Notes under the pieces: model-generated
Databases searched by the model: none
Told to the model about the DNA's origin: nothing
What the model saw: only the letters and a program-made list of their open reading frames with translations
DNA from: Lepeophtheirus salmonis
Lineage: Eukaryota > Arthropoda > Copepoda > Siphonostomatoida > Caligidae
Length of the DNA stretch: 64,000 nucleotides
Assembly: GCF_016086655.4 (NCBI RefSeq)
Contig: NC_052136.2
Coordinates: 1,550,001 to 1,614,000 of the forward strand
Direction: 5' to 3'
In this document: positions 24,401 to 33,911 of the stretch, one piece after another
How positions within the stretch are numbered: position 1 is the first letter of the stretch
Layout of the letters: each line of letters opens with the position of its first letter
Translations under genes and position numbers: made by a program

Positions 24401-26969
24401 AGCCATTTGTGTACGAACGCCTTATCGATCCATCCAAAGGTGAAAAATGCAATTCCACCAGTGAAATCGAATGTCCAATGTACTATCCCATGGCAAGAAA
24501 TATTCCAGGAGGTATAGCTATAGAAATATATGTTTATATATTAAATGTAATTTGTAAATTGTAATCCATATCCAAACTCTTAATGATGCAGCTGAACGAA
24601 TGTATTGTTGCTCCGGATATTGTATTGACTTATTAAAGTTGTTAGCAGAGCATTGCAATTTTACTTATTCGCTTCATGTTTCATTCATTGAGTATGGAAG
24701 TTTAGAAAGGAATAATGAGACAGGGAAGTTGGAATGGAATGGTTTAATTGGAGAATTAGTGGATGGGACGGCGGATCTAATTGTAGCTCCTTTAACTATA
24801 AATCCTGAAAGGGCTCATGTGATGGAATTCAGTAAACCTTTCAAATATCAAGGAATCACTATCCTTCAAAAAAGAGTAAGTAATCATCAGTTACAAATAT
24901 CATTTTCACAACTAATAATCATAAATACTAATTTAGCAACCAAGAGCATCTCAGCTGGTTTCATTCTTGCAACCATTCAAATATACACTTTGGGTCTTGG
25001 TTCTCGTGTCAGTTCACATAGTGGCATTATGTCTGTATCTACTGGATAGGTTTTCTCCTTTTGGAAGATTTCACTCTGGCCCAGATCCAGGGAACGTTCA
25101 AAAGGAAGAATCTTTAAACTTTACGAGCGCTATATGGTTTGCTTGGGGTGTGCTACTCAATTCAGGAATTGGGGAAGGGACACCAAGAAGCTTTTCTGCA
25201 CGAGTATTAGGAATGGTCTGGGCAGGATTCGCCATGATCATTGTTGCTTCTTACACGGCTAATCTTGCTGCATTTCTTGTACTCGATAAGCCTCAGACGA
25301 GTTTAACAGGAATCAACGATCCGAGGGTTTGTACAAATTTATAAAATTTAATACCAAAGAAGATTTGAAATAATTTTCAATGTTTTTTCTTAACGCTAGT
25401 TACGGAATCCTATGGAAAACTTTACATATGCCACAGTAAAGGGTTCTTCTGTGGATATGTACTTCAGACGACAAGTGGAACTATCTAATATGTATCGTAC
25501 TATGGAAGGAAAACATTATAGATCACCAGAAGAAGCCATTAGAGCCGTAAAAGAAGAGTAAGGGATGAAAATATTTTGAATTTGAATAAAATATGTAGCT
25601 TCTTTTTCATTTGACATAGAAAATTGAAAGCATTTATATGGGACAGCTCAAGACTTGAGTACGAAGCTGCTAGAGATTGTGATTTGATAACCGCTGGTGA
25701 TCTTTTCGGTCGAAGTGGCTATGGAGTTGGTCTTCAAAAGGGTTCGCCATGGGCTGATAAAGTTACATTGGCTATACTTGATTTTCACGAGAGTAAGTAA
25801 AAATAATATATTATTATCTTTTATTGTATATCAATATAATAAAATATATTTCTATACTGAAACTAGGTGGCAAAATGGAAGATCTAGACAATAAATGGAT
25901 TCTATTAAATAACGATGACGATTGCAAAGCTAAAGATGATAATTCTCCAGCAACTCTTGGACTCCGAAATATGAGAGGAGTTTTTATTCTTGTCGGAGTT
26001 GGAATCATAGGAGGCCTAGGTCTAATCGTTATTGAAATAATCTATAAGAAACATCAAATGAGAAAACAGAAACGAACTGATATGGCAAGAATGGCTATTA
26101 ATAAATGGAGAGGTGCTATCGAACGACGAAGGAATCTAAGAATGTCCAAAGATAATATCCGGTCCTTACGACATAATGGCCTTAGAGGATCAGGTGGTAG
26201 TTCAACCGCACTTACACCCATTGATAGCTACACTCTCTCAGTTGATACTCTACCTAGGCGAGAGCTTTACCCTAGTGATTCCACATGGAGATTAGCAATG
26301 GATGCTCGACAGAGTAGTGGAGGGATAGCTGTGCATCGTAATAGTTGTGGCAGTGTAAATCGTTTGAATGTGGATAATTGGGCAAAACAAGCTGATGATG
26401 ATGAAGTCAGTTCCTCAACACCCCCTCCAGTTCCACCTCATCGAAGTTACAGTCATGAGGACTCTACATCAACTCTTCGAAAGAGTACAGCTCCTCATCA
26501 CAGCCATAGTTCACTACTGATACTGGACGTTAATTCCGGAGGAATAAATCCGTCGAAATCTCCCTCGTCTTCCGAGTCCTCTCGAAAACGTAAAAAACGT
26601 CCTCCTCTGTCAGGAATATCTCCTTCGCGAATGAATAATAACAATTGGGACGGAGGTGGCCATCCAAGTCTACACCATCATCCCTCAGATGAAGAAGAGG
26701 AAGAAATTGACATCAATAACCAATGCAATTCCATCAATAATATTGATGACCCTCCGTCTCAGTCTATGAGTTTACATGATATGTCAAGTCCGGAATTTCC
26801 GTCAATAGGTTCAGATAGAATACCCAAGCCCCCTCCACCCCCACGACTTTACTGGCAACAACAGCAGCAGCAAATGTATCCAGGTCATCACTATCATCAC
26901 CATACAGCAGCTCCTGGGCAACAAAGAGTTAGAAGGCGGAATTATCCGACAGATGATAGTGATGTTTAA
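18430..26969 (+). CDS. Nmdar1: NMDA-type glutamate receptor subunit 1 (GluN1), 12 exons
   Basis: The obligatory glycine-binding GluN1 subunit of NMDA receptors, a plasma-membrane cation channel. Exons: 18430-18729, 18786-18914, 18981-19178, 23550-23650, 23714-23887, 23940-24216, 24280-24511, 24592-24875, 24937-25326, 25400-25557, 25620-25792, 25867-26969. They total 3519 nt, 1172 aa, longer than the usual 900-1000. The ATG at 18430 opens a signal peptide (MSFCFFYLLTIYTL). Then come the amino-terminal domain (FYHIPVIGISSRDSAFSDK), S1 with PLTINPERA (Thr539, Arg544), TM1 about 581-601, the pore loop with LLNSGIGEG (Asn640 at the N site), TM3 with SYTANLAAF (670-678), S2 with Asp756 in WDSS, and TM4 about 843-865. 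The calmodulin-binding-like segment after TM4 is kept. The roughly 307-residue tail is rich in Ser, Pro, His and Gln, has PPPVPPHR and PKPPPPPRLYW, and ends DDSDV. Every splice join is in frame. Confidence 0.95.
19406..20109. mobile_element. 704-bp terminal-inverted-repeat element in Nmdar1 intron 3
   Basis: The left end GTGAGTTTCCACATG and the right end (reverse complement GTGAATTTCCACATC) are inverted copies, and both continue into ATGTGTACACGTAA(G/T)CAAA within 40 bp. The interior contains an inverted pair (GGTTCTGTGATTTAAAA near 19832 and TTTTAAATCACGAATCC near 19954) that resembles the foldback at 39910-40330 (GGTTCTGTGGTTTAAAA). There is no coding frame. No obvious target duplication flanks it. 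A non-autonomous DNA transposon is the likely class. Confidence 0.6.
20542..20932 (-). mobile_element. Internally deleted mariner with both terminal repeats
   Basis: The left end TTGGTCAAAAAGTAATTTCG and the right end (reverse complement TTAGGCTGGGGAAAAAGTAT) are degenerate mariner terminal repeats, adjoined by TA. Between them the minus strand encodes only the transposase C terminus (LGRTNWPS, then FANRDKGFYKKRIMKLDSRW, VIQPNGAYLA), out of an expected 340 or so residues. It is therefore a non-autonomous deletion derivative of about 390 bp, in Nmdar1 intron 3. It belongs to the same family as 3585-4136. Confidence 0.75.
21910..22188. repeat. MITE copy in Nmdar1 intron 3
   Basis: Begins CAAGGTGTCCGTAAAGGG with GGGCTGGAGGGGTGTAG and a run of C, and ends CTCCTGCAGACGCCCTTG, the two ends of the CAGGGGCGTCC family, in the orientation of the 6328 copy. 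The 279-bp body has AATTTTTTGTGAGTTACTG and GTGGATTTTTGAAATTTG units. Immediately downstream (22195-22265) are GACCGT/GGACC modules of the other dispersed family. Confidence 0.65.
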
Positions 26970-27147
26970 TTGAATATATAATTATGTTATTTTCCTTTTG
27001 ATACGCATGGATAGCTGTATAAAAAATAATTTAATTGATATTCAGCAAAGAGACAGTTTAAATTAAAATATATAAATAGTTTGTAACAACATGTAGCTCA
27101 GCTCCACTATACATGCATGCAGATGGGGAAAATTAGAAAGGTCATGT

Positions 27148-27157
27148 AATAAATAAA
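27148..27157 (+). terminator. Poly(A) signals of Nmdar1
   Basis: Two overlapping AATAAA hexamers lie about 180 bp after the Nmdar1 stop codon, between it and the convergent APE1 gene. This is the only canonical signal I see on the plus strand in that gap. Confidence 0.5.
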
Positions 27158-27329
27158 CGAAATTATTTCATTATCCTTCCATTATATAAATGTTGGTCTA
27201 TTAATCATTATTTCTACACATCGTCAACTAACAAGTTGTACTTACAATTGTATTAAAAACATATTCCTTAAATATAATAATACTTTGAAATACTTTTCAT
27301 CAAAAATATGGAGTATAATGAATTACTCA

Positions 27330-28357
27330 TCAGACATGAAGCAAAAGGCTTATTGGACAATGATCCGAGCCCAAGACCTTTCTTCGAATGACAGAGTCAC
27401 ATACGTTGCTTTCGAACCATCTGTCTGATATCAAAAAGTAATCTAATCTCCAACCTACATTTTTGGCACGAGCGTTCATCATGTAAGTCCAAAAGGTATA
27501 AGCTCCAGTTTTCTCAGGGTTCAACTTTCTGTACGTGTCCACAAAGCCTAAAGAGAGTAGATCATCAAATCCTGCGCGTTCTTCAGGAGTAAATCCTGCA
27601 TTTTTTTGGTTAGTTTTAGGATTAGCAAGATCAATTTCAGTGTGCGCAACATTCAAGTCCCCAGAGGCAATCACTGGTTTTTTCTTGTTCAACTCCTTCA
27701 TTTTCTTTCGGAGTAGAAGATCCCAGTCCAATCTTTTATCCAATGTGACCAGTTTCCTTCCCGCGTTGGGAACGTAAGTTGTGAGGAGAAAGAAGGATTC
27801 GAACTCTGCGATGATGATGCGTCCTTCCTCGTCGTGATCCTGGGATTGGAGTCCAACTTCCACATCTAGAGGCTTCACTTTAGAGAAGAGGGCCACACCA
27901 GAGTAGCCTTCCTTTTTAGCAAAGGCCCAAAACTGATGAGGGTAGTCCTTCAACTCCTAAAAAGAGGACAATTCATTAAGGGCTTTCATCACAATCCCAG
28001 AGGCCCCAACTTCCAAATTTCAACACTCACTTTTAGTTCACAAGGAATTTTGGTCTCGGAACATTTCGTCTCTTGAAGACAGAAGATGTCGGGTTTCTCT
28101 GTCTCAAGGAGATAGGAAAGGGATCCCTTTTTGATCCAAGCACGGACACCGGCCACGTTCCATGACGTTATCTTCAAATTGCAGGATTTCTTTCCTTTCT
28201 GAGTCTGAGTGCAATCCGGCCTCTCATCACTCGGACTCTCCGTCTCTTTCTTTACATCCAACACGTCTTCCACTTTCTCCTTTACTTCCTCTTTCTTCGT
28301 TTCCTTGGTCGCTTTAGACCTCTTGGGTCTTTTACTAGGTGGAGATCCAGATCCCAT
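27330..28357 (-). CDS. APEX1: Apurinic/apyrimidinic endonuclease 1 (APE1)
   Basis: The major base-excision-repair AP endonuclease, which cuts the backbone 5' of abasic sites in the nucleus. Two exons, 28357-28031 and 27956-27330 (a 74-bp intron), give 317 aa against 318 in human. A basic N terminus (SKRPKRSK) is a probable nuclear signal. Catalytic and metal positions seen: Glu96 in CLQETKCSE, Tyr170 in TYVPNAGR, Asp209/Asn211 in GDLNVAH, GFTPEERAGF, YTFWTYMMNARAKNVGWRLD, and Asp307/His308 in GSDHCPI. The position of human Asp70 (WNVDGLRAW) is Ala69 here (WNVAGVRAW). The frame stays open upstream of the chosen Met for about 73 more codons, with a hydrophobic, Arg-containing stretch, so an N-terminally extended form cannot be excluded. 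Convergent with Nmdar1. Confidence 0.95.
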
Positions 28358-28579
28358 TCTTCTTATTATTGAAATTGAATTCAAAAATCCCGGGAAAGTT
28401 GGAGTTGTGGCAGCTAGTTTTTGTAACTCACGATAGGCACAGCAGCTGTAGTGCAGCCTCAATACAATAGAGCTCAGAAATACATTCATGAATCGGCGGC
28501 TAAAGAAAATATTAAATAAAGATTCCGAATTGAAAGAGCGAGCAAGCAATAGAATAAAGAAAAAAAATATATGCATGAA

Positions 28580-29700
28580 AGGGAACGTTTAACCATGAAT
28601 TAAAGGCGCTAGTATCGCGACAAAAATTCACAGTATTTGGAAGACTGATTACATAATGAAACGTGAAAAATTAAATCTCATAGCAAAGCTTATATCACAA
28701 GAAAATGATACTTACTAAAAATTTAGATATAAGGCAATAGTTATCCTTTAGGATGTAGCTTTTTCTTCTGATTTCAGTGATACCAATATGTACTATATTT
28801 ATTCGGCAGTGACGAAGTAATTTGAATTTTTCAATAGAAATTCCTACATCCTCTGCTTAGTGTTTAAAATTTGAGTTTTTGAAAATTGTTGGATAGAGGC
28901 ACCCTAGTGGTCATTCTTATACGTATACCAGTCTACAGTTAAATGTTGAAATATATATATTAAACTTTTTATATTTTGTTATATTATTTTATACAGTGCT
29001 CCTTAAACTTGCTTATTTAATTAAAATATAAATTATTGTTTCTAATCTAAATTATTAGTCATATAGTTATTTATGACATTCTTATTAAATAATTATTATC
29101 TAATAAGTACTCCTTTTAATCTATGATATTTATTTTCCGTAAATAAAATTCAAGTTTTTTAATGCATTTAATGAAAGTATTAAAATCATGGTCCTCAGAA
29201 TAAAACTGATATCCGAGGGATTTTCTGGATTATCGACTCTCTTTTGATGAAACAGTCGGATCCTGGAATGAGTTAATGCCAACCCCCTGAATATAAAATT
29301 GGCCTCTTAAATCTATACTTTTAATCAATGCTAAATAACTATCAAGTCAAGCAGTTTCCATATCCTCCTTTGACTTCCTGATGGATAAGGAGACTCCTAT
29401 AACTTGTCTGAAGTGATAAAGAAATTTTGGTTTCTATACTTAATATTTGAAATTTAATATTATAAGTATTATAAACTTACTATATATTGACGCACTGTAG
29501 ATTTGTTATTTTGTCTCAACTCGCAATGCATTGTACAAAAAAAATAGTTCGTGAGTATCTTGGAACATCTTGTGAGTGAAAAAAGATAATTTAGCTCACT
29601 AGACTTGATGTAAATATTGAAGATACCCTAAATGAATTAGGATAGCCATACAGAAACCAATAAAACCAGGTTTTTTTTCTCAGTTTGCATAATAACGTCG
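28580..29700. other. AT-rich intergenic region
   Basis: Upstream flank of APE1 and downstream flank of the THAP gene. No coding frame, RNA gene or repeat with a partner elsewhere in the window was recognised. Confidence 0.45.
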
Positions 29701-29713
29701 AATGATTAATTTT

Positions 29714-31173
29714 TTAATTCTTAATGTAATCAAAACGATCTTCACTAAATCGCTTCCAAAACTCTTCATTCAAGCATTTCAACGGTGCCTTAAAGCCTCT
29801 TCCGAAACAGTTTCTCCTATTACACCAATCAAATATACGATCCATAATTATAATAAATTTGACTATGGCTTCTGATTCTTGTAATTTAGTTTCTTAATGA
29901 GGATTTGAATGTGCCTCAATTCAATATGCCATTAATGAGCTTTAGAGGTTGGTTTGCATATTTAAGAAACCTTCATTTCGATCCTGTAAAGTTTATGGGC
30001 CATTTGGTGAGTGTATCAAGGGGCACCATCAGTAGTTGAATGCCAATTTCTTAATGTGGTTGGACATGGTAATGCAAAATTAAAGGTTTTGCGGACATAC
30101 TCATAGGCTTTCATGCTTATAGAAGAAAGAGTTTCGGCGAATTTTCGTATTTCTGGAGAATAAGCCTCTCTATTATGTTTATTGAGTAATTGGTTTGTTT
30201 TATTGCGGCGGAAAAGCAGATCAGGAATTGCAATTCCATTAAAATCTTGCAAAATTTCCGTATCTCCTTTCTTAACAAACTTCTGCTCTCTTAAGTCATC
30301 AATTACTTCCTAAAATACGAAAATAAATACATATTTATGTAGTTCCTTGAAGTTTCGATAGGTATATATATATATATATATATTTTTTTTTTACTTTCAT
30401 AAAATTGACATCCTTCTTAAATTGACAATTCCTTGCTAGTTGGATTTTTAGCTTTTTTTGCAAGGTCTCCAGTCTTTCGGTATTTTCCATGAATTTCCTT
30501 TCGAGTGTTTGAACATCACCAAAAGAATAACAATGATCAAGGAAGACATTTTTTTGAAGTTTTAATAGTAATTTTTGCTGCCTTTTTTTCTCCTTAAGCC
30601 TATCACATTTTTTCTTAGCAATCTTTTTTTCCCAATCATCAGACCTAATAATTATTGATTTAATTTAAGTTCAAATATCTACATTGTAAGATTTTTGAGT
30701 TGAGTATCATTGACAATAAATTTTAAAATTCCAATCCCAATCACTTTGGATAAAAAAAATTACCTCAGTTTTGATGCAGAACGTCGAAAACTCTTTAGCT
30801 TTATTTCTTTCTGCAAATGTTCTGGAATTTCTTTGAAAATGGTTGGAATGGCATCATCTTTTAGACGAGGTCGCTCAGTCCTAGGAGTTTTGAAGCAATC
30901 ATCCTCAAAGTGACATGAACATAGAATTGCAGATTCAGAGGGTTGAAAGTTGGCCCTTCCGGTGTTTCGGATCCACTCTCTAATACAAATAAATATTGAT
31001 AAAACATAACTTTATTTGTAGTTGTCAGTTAAGTTGTTAGATAAAGATATATTTTAATAATGAATTTACCTTTTAAGGTCCTTATCCTTAGGGAACCTGT
31101 GAAAACTTAGATTTCCAGAACTTTTTTTATCCCCCGATTTATAATGGCATTTATACGCGGAACAACACGGCAT
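29714..31173 (-). CDS. THAP9/P-element-like gene, internally deleted
   Basis: Related to P-element transposase and THAP9. Four exons, 31173-31070, 30979-30764, 30644-30395 and 30309-30016, join in frame to encode 287 aa. The THAP zinc finger (residues 1-85) has MPCCSAYKCHY, EWIRNTGRANFQP, LCSCHFEDD and AIPTIF, giving the C2CH ligands and the closing AVPTIF-type box. A Lys/Leu-rich coiled coil (about 107-190) and the P-family helix region (YSPEIRKFAETLSSISMKAY, TTLRNWHSTTDGAP) follow, then a stop. The RNase H-like catalytic core should follow but is missing. Past the stop, 30015-29714 is a degraded C terminus (KWPINFTGSK, SEAIVKFI, FGRGFKAPL), so an internal deletion removed the core. The intact 5' exons could make a DNA-binding protein without transposase activity. 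The feature spans the coding part and the downstream relic. Confidence 0.8.
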
Positions 31174-31510
31174 TTCGATCTTTAAGATGAAGTTCTATTA
31201 TGTGTAACTATAAAAATTAATAAACTTTAAACAAGAGATTTAGGTAGATATTTCCCTAATATTTATATTCAGTTGTTAAACTGGATAATAACAGTTGTAA
31301 ATATAAGCCACAATAAAAGAAGGCAGTCAACTCATCTGTACTGCTGTTAGCTTTTTTAAGTCAACAAAGTATGTATTGTATTTATGTTTGAAGTGACGTC
31401 ACGCTTGTTAAAGAGCTACTTATCAGCGGCACCTACAGGTTTTTTCATCTGTAGGTAGCTAATAATTGCTTGTAGCTACATGCATTATGATTTTTATATG
31501 TATAATATGA

Positions 31511-32785
31511 ATTCTGTCAAAAAAGTACCGGGAATTGTAAAATAAAACACAAATTTTACATTTAATCATTGAAATATATTTTGTCGCCCTCAAAACAATC
31601 TCTATTGGATGCAATACTCAAATGCCAACGTTATTTCCAGTCTTCGAAACATTTTTTATAGGCACTTTTTGGCAAGGCCATAAACTTCTTCCACGCATTG
31701 GGGAACCAGAAAAGTCACACAGAGCTAAATCAAGTGAAAATATGGGTGGTATTTATTGCGTGTTGGGCTTTGAATTCGCTCACAATCGTGGATCTGAGCG
31801 ATGGCGCGTTATCGTAGTATAAAATCCCCGAGTTGTTCTTCCATAATTCTGGCCTTTTTTGACAGATTTTCTCACACAAACGCCTTAGTACGCCCAAATA
31901 GTACTCTTTATCCTTATTGACGCGTATCATGCCCAAATTTTCTGCCAGAATTGACCTGTGAGAGATGTTACGCAATGTGATAATTAACTCCCTCAATCAA
32001 TTTCCTTCACTGCATCGATGTCCAGTTCGGTGGTAGAGGACGAAGGTCGTCCAGAACCCGGCATGTCTTCTATGATTTCGCGGTCATCCTTGAACGCTTT
32101 GTGCCACTCATATACACGGTCTCTGATAAAACTAATTCACTAAAATCTTTTTTTTAACATTTTCAACGTGTCAGCATATGAAATTCCGTTCGCAATACAA
32201 AACTTAAGATAAACTCTTTGTTCAATAATTTCGTTAATTGTGAGAAATCGTGGTGCACTAGTGAGGTAAACTAACTTATCCAACTGTTGCAAGCAAACTG
32301 TTCTACAGATCACGCTCAAACTTGGCATCATAATTAAAGCTGGGTGGTTTGGTCATATAAATCACTGTTTTGAGATTAGAAAAGGAAAACAGTTGGTAGA
32401 ATTTCCCTTTTTTCTTATTTATTCATTTCTTCTCGAAAGTATCTATCGTTCGCCGAGTACTTTAGTGTTTGTACAATAAAATTAGTGAATTGCCGAAAAA
32501 AATTTCTCCCTACGCCTGGATTGAAATCAAAGGAGGCCATGAAATTTGCAGCTAAATACCGGACGACAATTAAATATTTTGTCGAATATGCCGATATAAG
32601 TTCTCTTACAGATCCCCCCCATCTAGAGTCAAACGACACTTAATGTCCTCGTACCACATCACTCGCTCGATGCCCAGCCCTTAGCATAATGAAAGACAGT
32701 GCTGCCGACCTATAAAAAAATGTTTTAAAATTCCTTCAGTGCGGGCAATTTGAATTAACAATTCCCGATACTTTTTTGACAGAAT
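31511..32785 (-). mobile_element. Full-length mariner with 28-bp terminal repeats
   Basis: The ends are near-perfect inverted repeats: ATTCTGTCAAAAAAGTACCG at 31511 and its counterpart ATTCTGTCAAAAAAGTATCG read from 32785, agreeing at 27 of 28 positions. Length 1275 bp is typical for mariner. The minus strand encodes a broken transposase: EIIEQRVYLKFCIANG and a shifted ADTLKML (about 32265-32140), then RVYEWHKAFKDD and GSGRPSSS in another frame. A gap follows, then KEYYLGVLRRLCEKI, QKRPELWKNNSGILYYDNAP (Asp in the second catalytic block) and FKAQHAINT (31990-31730). The block with the first catalytic Asp is deleted and the tail is frameshifted, so the copy is inactive. The 450 bp between 32785 and the first transposase exon is unexplained. 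No TA duplication is clear. Confidence 0.82.
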
Positions 32786-33094
32786 GTACAAGTTGCAACT
32801 TGTACATTCATCGCAATTTGTACTCAACATAATAATATAAAATATATATATATATAGTATCCATGATTTATGGGGATCACGTAGATAGAGGTTCGCTATA
32901 AAATTATTGTGGTATTATGATTATTTGTTAATATCATCGTGTACATTTTGATTGTGAGGCAAAATCATAGTGAATAATATAAAATATTATTGCAATATTA
33001 TCGTGGGCACTTTGATTGTAATTGATATTATATTCGGACAATAAAACACTGGAATAATGAATATGCACTCCTGAGCTTCAAAGCAGGCTAAATT

Positions 33095-33320
33095 CAAAAG
33101 CCGCTACTTCTTAGAGCATCAAGGACACCATTGAATTCCCTATATTATATCCCGGGCCACGGGTTGTGCAGGTGAACTGCTGAGCTTCAAGGCAGTTTTA
33201 ATTCCATCACTGCCACTTCCCTGACCATCAATGACCCCTTCTAATACCCCCCAGTCCTTGGGTTGTACAAGTGAACCGCTTGGCTCCAAGAGAAGATAAA
33301 TTCCACCGCCTAAATTTAAA
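33095..33320. repeat. Diverged dispersed units of the 108-bp satellite
   Basis: About two to three units share AGCATCAAGGACACC, CGGGCCACGGGTTGTGCA, GTGAAC(T/C)GCT, CCATCACTGCCACTTCCC and GGGTTGTACAAGTGAACCGC with the array at 11302-12135. The spacing between matching words is again roughly 100-110 bp. This places the satellite at a second site 21 kb away. Confidence 0.6.
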
Positions 33321-33911
33321 CTACGTTGAAGCCCAGGAGTTCACATTCATTTTTTGCCCGAATATAATATAAATTGCACACGATAATATTGTGTTGCAAT
33401 TATATTTTATTTTACTCACAATTATAAAGCTCAAGATAATTTTGTCTCGCAATCAAAATGTACACGATGACATTACCAGAACCATTTTGTCTGCAACCTT
33501 TTACTACAATCCATGGACATATCTAGCTGCAGAGCTATTTTCGAGACGTCCATGCTAGAATCATTTTAGCCGACACATAGATAGAAGAGATCTACTTCTA
33601 GCTAGCTAGCTATAAATATCAAAACCTCATCATTGGCTACCTTATCTCTCTCTCCTTCTCGCTTTTTTTTCCTTTTTTTCCTTTTTTTCGTCTGCTTGTT
33701 ACTTTTTAATTCCTTCTCTAGCAGTAGCTACAAGCTGAGAACTGAGATCACGTAGCTTTCTTAGCTGGGGAATTTTCTTGAGGCTTTGGTTCTTGGGGAT
33801 TCATCATCCGCAAAAGTGGAAGTCACTTGTGAATTGGAGTATCAAGAGACGTGTGTGAAGAAGAGGCTTGTTTAGTTTTGAAGGAGGAGGAGTCGTGTTG
33901 AAGTCGTCATC

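Noticed and set aside
27535..28436. Plus-strand frames over APE1
   Set aside because: They are antisense shadows of a clearly identified APE1.
32415..32639. 74-codon minus-strand frame inside the mariner
   Set aside because: No similarity to transposase or other motifs; it lies in the unexplained segment upstream of the transposase start.
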